Part shown: in pieces, positions 45,256-58,188 of the stretch
How positions within the stretch are numbered: position 1 is the first letter of the stretch
Layout of the letters: every line of letters starts with the position of its first letter
Source: Gammaproteobacteria bacterium
Lineage (GTDB): Bacteria > Pseudomonadota > Gammaproteobacteria > Pseudomonadales > Azotimanducaceae
Reading direction: 5' to 3'
DNA: 64,000 bases
Assembly: GCA_009843635.1 (NCBI GenBank)
Contig: VYDB01000040.1
Location: 33,349 to 97,348, forward strand
The notes under the pieces: generated by a model
Databases searched by the model: none
Told to the model about the DNA's origin: nothing
The model's input: the letters and a program-made list of their open reading frames with translations, nothing else
Program-made: the position numbers and the translations under genes

Positions 45256-45365
45256 AGCCGCAGGCGCTTTTCGGATTAGCCGCAGGCGCTTTTCGGATTA
45301 GCCGCAGGCGCTTTTCGGATTAGCCGCAGGCGCTTTTCGGATCAGCCGCAGGCGCTTATCGGCTC
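45256..45365. repeat. Five-unit 22-bp tandem repeat over the amt stop codon
   Basis: Units begin at 45256, 45278, 45300, 45322 and 45344. The first three are identical (AGCCGCAGGCGCTTTTCG then GATT), the fourth differs only in its last base, and the fifth is divergent at its right end. The fifth unit carries the complement of the amt TAA (45356-45358) and its last codons. The array fills the whole gap up to the ribosome-binding site of the STAS-VOC gene. There are no spacers, so this is a simple tandem array and not a CRISPR. Confidence 0.9.
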
Positions 45366-46792
45366 GGTGGCCCTCCAACGTCGCTGCCGCTTAAGGCGTC
45401 AACATCGTCCTGATCCGGCATGAGAACGAATTCCGGATAGGCTTCGATGCCCAGCTCGGCGGCGTCCTGACCAAGGTCTTCAACCTCAGCGGAAACCCGG
45501 GCGCCAATCATCCTGTCCAGCGCCGCCCAGACCGCGATGCTAACACCGAAAGTGAAGGCGCCGATGGCCAGGACTCCGGTCAGTTGCGCCACGAAGTCAC
45601 CTCCCGAGGCGATGCAGACCGCCAACGTGCCCCAGATCCCGGCGAACAGGTGGGCGGGGACCGCGCCTACCACGTCATCCAGCTTGAGGAACTCCAGGAA
45701 CCTGAGGCCGGCGGAGCAGACAATGCCGCCGATGCCGCCGATGATGACTGCCCAATAGTGATCGGTCATGTCCGGGCCTGCCGTTATGGATACCAGCCCG
45801 GCGATGGCCCCATTGAGCACGACGAGGATATCGACCCGGCCAAAGAGTGGCCTTGATACCGCCATCGCGGTGACTACTCCTGCCGCCGCGGCGAGGTTCG
45901 TGTTGACGATGACGTTGCTCATGGCTACCGCATCCAAGGCCCCGGCCAAGGCCAGTTGGGAGCCGCCGTTGAAGCCGAACCAGCCCAGCCAAAGAATCAG
46001 CACGCCAAGCGTGACCGAGGGCACGTTGGAGGGCGGCGTCGCCTTCACGCTCCCATCGGGCCGAAACTTGCCGCGCCGCGAGCCGACGATCAGGATGCCA
46101 GCTAGAGCGGCCCAGCCGCCGGTGGAGTGGACGATGGTGGAGCCGGCGAAGTCCTTGAAGCCCATTTGATCGAGCCACCCGCCACCCCAAGTCCAGGCAC
46201 CGACGATGGGATAGATGATGCCGGTCAGCAACGCGGTGAAGGCCAGAAAGGACCACAGCTTGACCCGCTCGGCCAACGCGCCGGACACCACCGAGGCGGC
46301 GGTGGCGACGAAGACCATCTGAAAGAACCAGTCGGCGCGGGTGGCGTAGCCGTTTTCAATGACCGCGGCCGTGGCCCCTTCATCGCCACCCAGCAGCGCC
46401 ACCTCGCTGGGCGCGGACCCCAGCAGCAGGCTCGCGGACCCCATCCAGGCACCGACATCGACGTACATAAGGTTGTAGCCGATCAAGTAGTAGGTGAGGC
46501 CGGCTATCGAGTACAGGCCGATGTTCTTCATGCAGATCACGGAGGCGTTCTTGGTGCGCACCGAACCCGCTTCGAGCATGGTGAAACCGGCGCACATCCA
46601 CATCACCAGCGCGCCCCAAACCAGGAACGAGAAGGTGTTGGCAACGAATTGCGCCTCCTCGCCCAAGCTGGCCTCGGCATTGGGGGCGCCCGCCCATGCG
46701 ACCAAGGCCGCCAGTGCCGCGACGCCCAGCGCAATGCGACTGGGACTCTGGTTGAGCGAATCTACTGGCAGGCCTTCCCTTCCATTGGCCAT
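45356..46792 (-). CDS. amt: Ammonium transporter (Amt/Mep/Rh family)
   Basis: A 478-residue inner-membrane channel. An N-terminal Sec-type segment (ALGVAALAALVAWAGAPNAEA) precedes the 11-helix core, as in Gram-negative AmtB. Recognisable motifs are MLEAGSVRTKNASVICMKNI, DFAGSTIVHSTGGWAALAGILIVGSR (the family signature with the first pore His) and HLFAGIWGTLAVCIA (second pore His). The cytoplasmic tail is about 50 residues, acidic. No glnK is adjacent, which is unusual for amtB genes. GGGGGAGAG precedes the ATG. The gene end is embedded in the 22-bp tandem array. Confidence 0.93.
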   Translation of the reverse strand: MANGREGLPVDSLNQSPSRIALGVAALAALVAWAGAPNAEASLGEEAQFVANTFSFLVWGALVMWMCAGFTMLEAGSVRTKNASVICMKNIGLYSIAGLTYYLIGYNLMYVDVGAWMGSASLLLGSAPSEVALLGGDEGATAAVIENGYATRADWFFQMVFVATAASVVSGALAERVKLWSFLAFTALLTGIIYPIVGAWTWGGGWLDQMGFKDFAGSTIVHSTGGWAALAGILIVGSRRGKFRPDGSVKATPPSNVPSVTLGVLILWLGWFGFNGGSQLALAGALDAVAMSNVIVNTNLAAAAGVVTAMAVSRPLFGRVDILVVLNGAIAGLVSITAGPDMTDHYWAVIIGGIGGIVCSAGLRFLEFLKLDDVVGAVPAHLFAGIWGTLAVCIASGGDFVAQLTGVLAIGAFTFGVSIAVWAALDRMIGARVSAEVEDLGQDAAELGIEAYPEFVLMPDQDDVDALSGSDVGGPPSR

Positions 46793-51171
<4,379 letters not shown>

Positions 51172-51175
<4 letters not shown>

Positions 51176-51849
51176 GGCGGGCTGTGGTGAAAGGCTACGA
51201 CTTGGACGGCATCGGCATGACGTCGGCGCGCAGCCGGGCGCGGCTGGTCGATCAATTGGAGCGTAGCGGCATTGTCCATCAGGGTGTGCTCGAAGCCTTC
51301 GCCGCGGTGCCCCGCCACATCTTCGTTGAAGAGGCGATCGCCCATCGAGCCTATCAAGACGAGGCTTTGCCCATTGGCCATGGCCAGAGCATTTCGCGGC
51401 CCTTCACTGTGGCAGCAATGACTGCGGCGTTGCTTGAGACACCCAAGGACAGCGTGCTGGAAGTCGGTACCGGGTCGGGGTTCCAGACGGCCTTGCTGGC
51501 GCAGCTATGCGGTCAGGTGTTCACCGTCGAGCGCATCAAGCCGCTGCTGGATCAGGCGAGGCGCCGCTTTGAGGCATTGAAGACTCACAACGTTTCCTCC
51601 AAATTGGGCGATGGCTACAACGGCTGGGCTGAGCAAGGCCCGTTTTCCGGGATTCTGGTCACCGCTGCGCCGCGCGCAGTGCCCCAAATGCTGCTTGAGC
51701 AACTCGACATCGGCGGCCGCATGGTGGTTCCTGTGGGCGGCGACGGGGACCAACGGTTGAAGGTCATCGACCGCACTGAGCAGGGCTATGGGGAGCGGGA
51801 GGCGCCCGGGGTGCGCTTCGTGCCCTTGGTCAAGGGTCTGCGGACCTGA
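51172..51849 (+). CDS. pcm: Protein-L-isoaspartate O-methyltransferase
   Basis: A 225-residue repair methyltransferase that methylates isoaspartyl residues in damaged proteins. It overlaps ftsB by 4 bp. It opens with TSARSRARLVDQLERSGI, then VPRHIFVEEAIAHRAYQDEALPIGHGQSISRPFTVAAMTAALL (substrate-binding region with the conserved GQTIS-like GQSIS). SAM motif I is VLEVGTGSGFQTALLAQL, and ILVTAAPRAVPQMLLEQL is the post-I segment. In E. coli it sits between surE and nlpD; here surE and truD are missing. Confidence 0.94.
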
Positions 51850-51865
51850 TTGGCATCTTCCCGCC

Positions 51866-52798
51866 ATGCGCAGCCAGCCGACAGGGAGAGGGGATGCAAC
51901 CCAACAAGCACCATCGGCAGGTCGCGAGCGTCGCCCCTGGGCTGGCTTGTTCGTCCGCGGTCTTGCCATGGGCGCAGTTGAAGTGGTCCCTGGCGTTTCC
52001 GGGGGAACAATCGCTTTCGTTACCGGCATTTACCGGGAACTGGTGGCGAGCTTGGCGTCCTTCGGGCCTGCCACCATCGGTTGGTGCCTGACCGATCCCA
52101 AGCGCTTTTGGCGGCACCACAACCTGGGGTTTCTTACCTGCTTGGGGGCTGGCATGGCGGTCAGCCTGTTGGTCTTCGCGCAATTGGTCAGCTATTGGCT
52201 GGCCAGTGCGCCGACCTTGGTTTGGGGGTTTTTCTTCGGCCTGATCCTCTATTCGGCCATCGACATTGGCCGCGTTCGGCCGCTCCGGCAATTGGTGCCT
52301 TTCGGCGTCGTCGGCGGCCTTTGCGGCGTCGCGGCGGGCTGGATCGCGCCATTCGGCGCCGAGCCGGGACCGCTGGCCCATTTGGCCGGCGGCGCCTTGG
52401 CGGTGGGCGCATGGTTGCTGCCGGCGGTGTCCGGCAGCTTTGTGCTGCTGCTGCTGGGCTTGTACGCTTCGGTGCTGGCTGCCCTTGCCGATTTCGATTG
52501 GTCGGTGCTGGCCATCTTCGCGCTTGGTTGCGCGCTTGGCGCAGCCCTGTTTTCACGGCTCTTTCACTGGTTGCTGGCGTGGCGCTTCGAGGCGGTCATG
52601 AGCTTTCTGACCGGCTTGATGGCGGGTGGCCTGCTGCGGCTTTGGCCTTGGCGCCATGAGGGTGCGCTGCTGACCCCAGCGGAATGGGGACGGGCCACGG
52701 GGGCGGGGGATGGCGACGTGGGTCTGATCGTCGCCGTGATGTGTCTCGGTGCTGGCAGCTTGTGGCTGCTCACCCGGATGCGATCGACTGCGGGATGA
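51866..52798 (+). CDS. DUF368 family membrane protein (PopT-type polyprenyl-phosphate translocase)
   Basis: A 310-residue inner-membrane protein with about eight hydrophobic segments, from ATG 51866 seventeen bases after pcm. The family signature is RGLAMGAVEVVPGVSGGTIAFVTGIYRELVASLASF (about 31-66), repeated in weaker form as LPAVSGSFVLLLLGLYASVLAALADF. Work on DUF368 proteins linked them, with DedA proteins, to recycling of undecaprenyl phosphate across the membrane. Placement beside nlpD, an activator of peptidoglycan amidases, and ftsB fits an envelope role. This gene is not part of the usual pcm-nlpD interval. Confidence 0.88.
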   Translation: MRSQPTGRGDATQQAPSAGRERRPWAGLFVRGLAMGAVEVVPGVSGGTIAFVTGIYRELVASLASFGPATIGWCLTDPKRFWRHHNLGFLTCLGAGMAVSLLVFAQLVSYWLASAPTLVWGFFFGLILYSAIDIGRVRPLRQLVPFGVVGGLCGVAAGWIAPFGAEPGPLAHLAGGALAVGAWLLPAVSGSFVLLLLGLYASVLAALADFDWSVLAIFALGCALGAALFSRLFHWLLAWRFEAVMSFLTGLMAGGLLRLWPWRHEGALLTPAEWGRATGAGDGDVGLIVAVMCLGAGSLWLLTRMRSTAG

Positions 52799-52801
52799 GC
52801 C

Positions 52802-53545
52802 ATGGGTTGCGGACCTGTCATTCGTCTTGGCGCGTTGTGCTTGCTGATTGGCGCGGCGTTTTTGCTCGCTGGCTGCGCCACCCAAGGCCGCGTCACGGTT
52901 GCCGAGCGCTCCCCGGGCGCGGGTGACCGCGCCCCTGCGGCCAAGACCGCTCCGCGGCAGGCCGTGCACACGGTCAAGCGCGGCGACACCCTTTATTCGA
53001 TCAGCCGTTCAACGGGAGTGTCGGTGCGTACCTTGGCCCGATTGAACGGGCTGCGGCCACCCTACCGCATTTATCCCGGCCAGAAGCTCCGCTTGAGCGG
53101 ATGGGCGGTGGCTGCAAGGTCGGCGCCACGCCGTTCGCAGGCACAGCCGAAGCCATCGGCCAAGCGCGCGCCGACCAGCCAAGCGGGTGGTGTGATGTGG
53201 CGCTGGCCAACGTCAGGCCGAGTGGTCAACGAATACGGCGGCACCAACAAGGGCTTGGACTTTTCCGTGCAGCCCGGCACTCAAGTCTTGAGCGCTGCCG
53301 ATGGCGAAGTGGTTTACGCCGGTGCGGGCTTGGCCGGATTCGAGCGTTTGGTCATCGTGCGCCACAACGCTGAGTACCTGTCCGCCTACAGCATCAACCA
53401 ACCCATCATCGTCAAGGAGAAGCAGCGCATCAAGGGTGGTCAGCCCATCGCCGCCATCAACGGCGGCGGCCGTGCCGCCCAAGCGCTGCATTTTGAGATC
53501 CGCAGGAACGGCAAGCCGATCAGCCCGCGTTCCGTTTTGAAGTAG
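52802..53545 (+). CDS. nlpD: NlpD-type LysM/degenerate M23 lipoprotein
   Basis: A 247-residue lipoprotein with lipobox LLAGC (about 21-25). A LysM domain (HTVKRGDTLYSISRSTGVSVRTLARLNGLRPPYRIYPGQKL, about 56-97) is followed by a C-terminal M23-like domain. That domain is inactive in form: the first metal ligand position reads YGGTNKGLDFS (Asn in place of His) and the HxH motif is reduced to LHFEIRRNGKP. This is the NlpD/EnvC pattern, in which the domain activates AmiC-like amidases instead of cutting peptidoglycan. rpoS, which normally follows nlpD, is not present. Confidence 0.92.
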   Translation: MGCGPVIRLGALCLLIGAAFLLAGCATQGRVTVAERSPGAGDRAPAAKTAPRQAVHTVKRGDTLYSISRSTGVSVRTLARLNGLRPPYRIYPGQKLRLSGWAVAARSAPRRSQAQPKPSAKRAPTSQAGGVMWRWPTSGRVVNEYGGTNKGLDFSVQPGTQVLSAADGEVVYAGAGLAGFERLVIVRHNAEYLSAYSINQPIIVKEKQRIKGGQPIAAINGGGRAAQALHFEIRRNGKPISPRSVLK

Positions 53546-53584
53546 GCAAGCCTACTCTTCGAGCAAGCCTACTCTTCGAGTAGG
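53541..53584. repeat. 17-bp direct duplication with two hairpins joining nlpD and fdxA ends
   Basis: CAAGCCTACTCTTCGAG occurs twice back to back (53547-53563 and 53564-53580). The first copy forms hairpin AGTAGG-CAAG-CCTACT with the nlpD stop (53541-53556). The second forms CCTACTC-TTC-GAGTAGG with the fdxA end (53568-53584). Both stop codons lie inside the hairpins. It may serve as a compact two-way terminator, though no T-tracts are present. Confidence 0.75.
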
Positions 53585-53892
53585 TGGCGCTTGTCCTTGA
53601 TCTCGCGCCAATCGTCGGCATCCGGTGGCGGATCCTGCTGCTCGGTGATGTTGGGCCAGCTTTCCGCCAAGCGTTGATTGAGCTCAAGGAAGTCCTGCTG
53701 ATTCTCGGGCAGTTCGTCTTCGGAATAAATGGCTTCGACCGGGCATTCCGGTTCGCAAAGGGCGCAGTCGATGCACTCATCGGGATGAATGACCAACATG
53801 TTCGGCCCCTCGTAGAAGCAATCGACCGGGCACACCTCCACGCAGTCGGTCAATTTGCACTTGATGCAGGCTTCGCCCACCACAAAGGTCAT
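53569..53892 (-). CDS. fdxA: 7Fe-8S ferredoxin (FdxA)
   Basis: A 107-residue ferredoxin, exactly the usual length, from ATG 53892 with GAGGAG upstream; seven further codons are open but unsupported. Cysteines at 9, 12, 17, 21, 25, 40, 43, 46 and 50 reproduce the Azotobacter vinelandii FdI spacing (C-x7-C-x3-CP for the 3Fe-4S site and CxxCxxCxxxCP for the 4Fe-4S site). The long acidic C-terminal helix ([29 protein letters not shown]) is also typical. It carries electrons at low potential. The gene end overlaps the duplicated hairpins described at 53541. Confidence 0.96.
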   Translation of the reverse strand: MTFVVGEACIKCKLTDCVEVCPVDCFYEGPNMLVIHPDECIDCALCEPECPVEAIYSEDELPENQQDFLELNQRLAESWPNITEQQDPPPDADDWREIKDKRHLLEE

Positions 53893-53983
53893 GGACCGCT
53901 CCTCGAAAATCAAAAGCGCGCTAGTTTAAGGGAATTGTCGGCGCGACTCCATGTTGCTTTGGCCGTCGAATCGGGAAGGGCGG

Positions 53984-54427
53984 CTAGCGGCTCAGATGTT
54001 CCAGGAGAATCTTGATTGCCCCTTCGTGGCGCACCAGTTGCGCGGTGCCGCGGCCGACAATCTCGAATGCGCCGTGTTCCGCTGAGTTGCCTGACCAGTT
54101 CCAAGTGAAGAGCACGGTGACGGCGTCCTTGCCGCTGCGCAGAACTCGTTTGTCGGTCAAGTAATACCGTTCATCGTCAACCTCATAGGCCCAGGTGCGC
54201 TCCATGGCGGCCCGAATGTCCGCCATGCCGGAATGGTCGCCTTCGCTGAACCGAAACACCGCCTGCGGGTGGATGAGCGGCGCCACCTCGGCGAAGTCCT
54301 CGGAGGCCAAGGCTGCCTCGAAGCGGGCCATGAACTGCAGCGCCTCGCTGTCGGTCAGCTCAGCCTGGACTGCGGGAGCCCCTGCCACCATCAGCAGGAG
54401 CAGCCAAACCGAAACGCATCGATTCAT
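53984..54427 (-). CDS. Secreted SnoaL/DUF4440-like protein
   Basis: A 147-residue protein with a Sec signal peptide ([22 protein letters not shown], cleavage near VQA-E). The mature part has the NTF2-like cone fold pattern: [51 protein letters not shown] and the strand-rich end [46 protein letters not shown]. These match the DUF4440/SnoaL group, which holds ketosteroid-isomerase-like enzymes and simple binding proteins. The function cannot be refined. It is divergent from the CoA transferase gene; the 54428-54625 gap shows no clear motif. Confidence 0.75.
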   Translation of the reverse strand: MNRCVSVWLLLLMVAGAPAVQAELTDSEALQFMARFEAALASEDFAEVAPLIHPQAVFRFSEGDHSGMADIRAAMERTWAYEVDDERYYLTDKRVLRSGKDAVTVLFTWNWSGNSAEHGAFEIVGRGTAQLVRHEGAIKILLEHLSR

Positions 54428-54625
54428 GATCGGTCTCCCATTGCGCAGCCACCCGGCTGTTTTCCTAGGCCAACTCGTCCCCGGACCGGCAAGGGGGCGA
54501 CGCCTCGTTCCGGCGAATCCTCCATGCGAGTGCTGCTGAGGTCAAGGGCCAAAGTTCGCAGTTTCGCTGTTTTGGGTTCGTCGGTAAACTGGCGCCTTCG
54601 CGTACTTGGCTTTCGAGGATTGGCT

Positions 54626-55762
54626 ATGGGAGGACCGTTGGCGGGCTACCGCATCATCGAACTGGCGGGCATCGGGCCGGGACCCTTTTGCGGCATGATG
54701 CTGTCGGACATGGGCGCCGAAGTGATCCGCGTGGATCGGATCAGCCCGAATTCGGCGGCGTCCAAGGATGTCTTGGCGCGCAACCGGCGTTCCATCGGCG
54801 TGGATCTCAAGCGCTCTGAAGGGGTGGAGACGGTGCTGCGGCTGGTGGAGACCGCCGACGGCTTGTTTGAGGGCTTTCGTCCGGGTGTCACGGAGCGCCT
54901 GGGGCTCGGGCCTGATGACTGTTTCGCCCGCAACCCAAAGCTCATCTACGGCCGCATGACCGGCTGGGGGCAGGAAGGCCCCATGGCGCAGGCGGCGGGC
55001 CACGACATCAACTACATCGGCCTGGCCGGCGCCCTGCACGCCATTGGCCGCGCCGGGGAGAAGCCGGTGCCGCCGCTCAACTTGGTGGGCGACTTTGGCG
55101 GCGGCGGCATGTACTTGGCCTTCGGCATGGTCTGCGGGCTGCTTGAAGCGCAAAGGTCCGGGCAGGGGCAAGTCGTGGATGCGGCGATGGTCGATGGCGC
55201 CGCCTCGCTGATGGCCATGTTCTTCAGCATGGCGGCGGGTGGTGCCTTCAAGGACCAGCGGGGCACCAATCTGCTCGACACCGGCGCCCACTTCTACGAC
55301 ACCTACGAGACCAAGGACGGTGGCCACATCTGCGTCGGCTCCATCGAACCGCAGTTCTATGCCCTGTTGGTGGAAAAGTCGGGGGTCGATCCCGAACGCT
55401 TCGCCCGGCAAATGGATGCGGGCCTTTGGCCGGACTACAAGGCCGAGCTGGCGGCCGTCTTCAAGCAGAAGAGCCGGGACGAGTGGTGTGAAATCATGGA
55501 GGGCACCGACGTGTGCTTTGCGCCGGTGCTGTCCATCTTTGAAGCGCCCGGCCATCCCCACAACCAAGCGCGAGAGACCTTCGTGCAGGTGGACGGCGTC
55601 ACCCAACCCGCACCTGCGCCGCGCTTCAGCCGTACCGAGCCAACCATTGCCGGATCCGCCCGGCCACCGGGCGCGGACACCGCTGCGGTGCTGGCTGATT
55701 GCGGCTTCACCGCCGATGAGGTCGCGGCCTTGCAGTCCGTCGGCGCTGTGTCTGCTGGCTGA
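54626..55762 (+). CDS. CaiB/BaiF CoA-transferase family protein (alpha-methylacyl-CoA racemase-like)
   Basis: A 378-residue family III CoA transferase from ATG 54626 ([38 protein letters not shown]); the frame is open 390 bp further upstream without a family match. The catalytic aspartate segment [71 protein letters not shown] matches alpha-methylacyl-CoA racemases (Amacr/Mcr) closely, where His and Asp of this stretch act as the acid-base pair. It sits 24 bp before a propionyl-CoA synthetase gene, consistent with branched or short-chain acyl-CoA metabolism. Confidence 0.9.
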   Translation: MGGPLAGYRIIELAGIGPGPFCGMMLSDMGAEVIRVDRISPNSAASKDVLARNRRSIGVDLKRSEGVETVLRLVETADGLFEGFRPGVTERLGLGPDDCFARNPKLIYGRMTGWGQEGPMAQAAGHDINYIGLAGALHAIGRAGEKPVPPLNLVGDFGGGGMYLAFGMVCGLLEAQRSGQGQVVDAAMVDGAASLMAMFFSMAAGGAFKDQRGTNLLDTGAHFYDTYETKDGGHICVGSIEPQFYALLVEKSGVDPERFARQMDAGLWPDYKAELAAVFKQKSRDEWCEIMEGTDVCFAPVLSIFEAPGHPHNQARETFVQVDGVTQPAPAPRFSRTEPTIAGSARPPGADTAAVLADCGFTADEVAALQSVGAVSAG

Positions 55763-55786
55763 ACCGCCGATAACGGACGTTAGGCC

Positions 55787-57673
55787 ATGACCTATGCCTC
55801 GCTCTACGGTCAGTCGTTGTCCGATCCCGAGAGCTTTTGGCGGGAGCGGGCGGCGGAGATTCCTTGGCTGGAGTTTCCGAAGACGATTCTCGACCAAGAC
55901 GCCAACGGCGCGTGGCGTTGGTTCGGCGGTGGCCGCACCAACACCTGTTGGCTGGCCCTGGACCGCCACGTTGACGAGGGCCGCGGCGACCAGACGGCGC
56001 TGATCTACGATTCCCCGGTGACCGGCGCGGTGGTGCGCTTCACCTTTGCGGAGCTTAAGGACAGGGTGGCCAAGGTGGCCGGCGGCTTGGCGGCCCTCGG
56101 CGTCGGCCAGCGCGACCGGGTTGTCATCTACATGCCCATGGTCCCGGAAGCGGTCATCGCCATGCTCGCTTGTGCTCGGATTGGCGCCGTCCATTCGGTG
56201 GTCTTCGGCGGCTTTGCGGCCCCGGAGCTGGCCAACCGCATCGACGATGCGGCGCCCAAGGTGATCTTGAGCGCTTCCTGCGGCATTGAAGTGGCCACTG
56301 TCATCCCCTACAAGCCGCTGCTTGACGAGGCGCTGCGCCTGGCCAAGCAGCCGGTGGCCCATTGCGTGGTGCTGCAGCGGCCGCAGTGCGAAGCGGCGCT
56401 GACGCCGGGCCGGGATCTCGATTGGGCCGCTTGGGAGGCGGACAGCGAAGGCGCCGATTGGGTGGCGGTGGACGCCCATGACCCGCTCTACATCCTCTAC
56501 ACCTCCGGCACCACCGGCAAGCCGAAGGGCGTGGTGCGTGACCACGGCGGCCATGCGGTGGCGCTGCACTGGAGCATGCAGGCCATTTACGGCGTCGATG
56601 CGGGCGATGTGTTCTGGGCCGCGTCCGATGTCGGCTGGGTGGTCGGGCACTCCTATATCGTGTACGGACCGTTGCTGCGCGGCTGCACGGCGGTGCTCTT
56701 CGAGGGCAAGCCGGTACGCACGCCGGATGCCGGCGTGTTCTGGCGGGTCATCGAGGACCACCAAGTGAATTGCTTCTTCGTGGCGCCCACGGCCTTCCGC
56801 GCCATCAAGAAGGAGGATCCGGATTGCCTGCTCAAGCGCAACTACGACATCTCATCGCTGCGCTATCAGTTCGTGGCGGGCGAACGCTTGGATCCGCCCA
56901 CCTACCACTGGCTGCGCGAGCACTTGGACGTGCCGGTCATCGACCATTGGTGGCAAACTGAGACCGGTTGGCCAATGTGCGCCAATCTGGTGGGCGTGGA
57001 GTTGATGGAGACGCGGGCTGGGTCGCCCACGTTGCCGGTGCCGGGCTATGACCTGCGCATTCTCGACGAGGACGGCCACGAGGTGGGGCCCGGCCAAGAG
57101 GGTGCGGTGGTGGTCAAGGACCCGCTGCCGCCGGGCGCCTTCACCACCCTTTGGGGCGACCATGAACGCTTCGTGGATGCCTATTGGTCGCGCTTTCCCG
57201 GTTTCTACCTCACGGGCGACGGCGGCTACCGCGACGAGGACGGCTACCTGTACATCATGGGTCGCATCGACGACGTGATCAACGTCGCCGGGCACCGGCT
57301 CTCCACCGGCGAGCTGGAGGAAGTGGCGGCGAGCCATCCAGCGGTGGCCGAGTGCGCCGTGGTGGGCGTTCGGGATGCGGACAAGGGCCAGGTGCCCTTT
57401 GGCCTGCTGGTGCTTAAGGATGGCGTGAATGTCGATGCCGCAGCGCTCAAGGCAGAACTGGTCGCGACCATGCGCGCCCAGGTCGGCGCGTTCGCCAACT
57501 TCAAGCAGGCGGTGGTGGTGAAGCGGCTGCCGAAGACCCGTTCCGGCAAAATTCTGCGCCAGACGCTGCGCAAGCTGATCGACCAAGAGACAGTCGTTGT
57601 GCCGTCCACGATTGACGATCCAGCCATCATCGCCGAAGTCGAGGAAGCGCTTGGCTCGGGTGATCACCCATGA
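55787..57673 (+). CDS. prpE: Propionyl-CoA synthetase (acetyl-CoA synthetase family)
   Basis: A 628-residue adenylate-forming enzyme that activates propionate (or acetate). The opening YASLYGQSLSDPESFWRERAAEIPWLEFPKTILD matches PrpE. The P-loop is ILYTSGTTGKPKGVVRDHGGHAVAL (about 236-260), then DVFWAASDVGWVVGHSYIVYGPLLRG, WWQTETGWP, and LTGDGGYRDEDGYLYIMGRIDDVINVAGHRLSTGELEE. The catalytic, acetylatable Lys is in LPKTRSGKILR. The next gene starts inside its stop (ATGA). Confidence 0.93.
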   Translation: MTYASLYGQSLSDPESFWRERAAEIPWLEFPKTILDQDANGAWRWFGGGRTNTCWLALDRHVDEGRGDQTALIYDSPVTGAVVRFTFAELKDRVAKVAGGLAALGVGQRDRVVIYMPMVPEAVIAMLACARIGAVHSVVFGGFAAPELANRIDDAAPKVILSASCGIEVATVIPYKPLLDEALRLAKQPVAHCVVLQRPQCEAALTPGRDLDWAAWEADSEGADWVAVDAHDPLYILYTSGTTGKPKGVVRDHGGHAVALHWSMQAIYGVDAGDVFWAASDVGWVVGHSYIVYGPLLRGCTAVLFEGKPVRTPDAGVFWRVIEDHQVNCFFVAPTAFRAIKKEDPDCLLKRNYDISSLRYQFVAGERLDPPTYHWLREHLDVPVIDHWWQTETGWPMCANLVGVELMETRAGSPTLPVPGYDLRILDEDGHEVGPGQEGAVVVKDPLPPGAFTTLWGDHERFVDAYWSRFPGFYLTGDGGYRDEDGYLYIMGRIDDVINVAGHRLSTGELEEVAASHPAVAECAVVGVRDADKGQVPFGLLVLKDGVNVDAAALKAELVATMRAQVGAFANFKQAVVVKRLPKTRSGKILRQTLRKLIDQETVVVPSTIDDPAIIAEVEEALGSGDHP

Positions 57674-57993
57674 TCATCGTCCAAGGCTTGATTCCGATTC
57701 TCCCGGAGCAGCGTGACGAGGCGTTGGAGTTGCTGCGCTGGATGACCCAGGAAACCCTGCGGGAGGACGGTTGCATCAGCTATGAGTTCTTCGTCAGCCT
57801 AAGTGACGCCAACACGGTGCTGTTGATGCAAGAGTGGGAAGACCTAGCGACTTTGAACGCCCACTACCAGACCGAGCACATGGCCACCTTCATGAAGGCC
57901 TTGCCGGACGTGCTGCGTGGCCAGATTCGCACCCGGCGCTTCGCGGTGCAGGAATCGGAGCCCCCGACGGAGCCGCCGCCCGTTATTCATTGA
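57670..57993 (+). CDS. Antibiotic biosynthesis monooxygenase (ABM) domain protein
   Basis: A 107-residue ferredoxin-like-fold protein. MIIVQGLIPILPEQRDEALELLRWMTQETLREDGCISYEFFVSLSDANTVLLMQEWEDLATLNAHYQTEHMATFMKAL is shown here only by its key pieces: the GCISYEFF strand, the EWED turn and the HYQTEHMATF helix are the ABM/YgiN signature. Family members include quinol monooxygenase YgiN and small unassigned enzymes, usually dimers that need no cofactor. It overlaps prpE by 4 bp, so it is co-translated. A 195-bp non-coding stretch with a MITE-like element follows. Confidence 0.85.
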   Translation: MIIVQGLIPILPEQRDEALELLRWMTQETLREDGCISYEFFVSLSDANTVLLMQEWEDLATLNAHYQTEHMATFMKALPDVLRGQIRTRRFAVQESEPPTEPPPVIH

Positions 57994-58003
57994 CTGAGCA
58001 CCA

Positions 58004-58164
58004 GGAGCCTCTGCCTCCGGAAGGCGCGAAAGCGAAAATTCGATCCCGCCGACCCTTTGGACGGGCGATTGAGGAGAATATCGAGCCATATTTGACGAAA
58101 TCGAACGTTCAAAGGGGTGAGCGGGAGCGGATTTGCAGCCGTGATTTCCGGAGGCAGAGGCTCC
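58004..58164. mobile_element. 161-bp MITE-like element with 19-bp terminal inverted repeats
   Basis: The left terminus GGAGCCTCTGCCTCCGGAA (58004-58022) is perfectly inverted at the right terminus TTCCGGAGGCAGAGGCTCC (58146-58164). The 123 bp between hold no credible gene. The element lies between the ends of convergent genes (ABM and arsC). Possible target duplication is at most the dinucleotide CA (58002-58003 and 58165-58166 read CA at both ends), which is weak. No second copy or cognate transposase occurs in the window. Confidence 0.65.
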
Positions 58165-58188
58165 CAAGGCTGCCTGCTGGTCGAGCGG

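Noticed and set aside
45256..45365. CRISPR array
   Set aside because: The 22-bp units abut with no unique spacers and the last unit is part of a coding end.
54542..56764. A 740-codon minus-strand frame
   Set aside because: It is antisense to the CoA transferase and prpE genes and arises from high GC at codon third positions.
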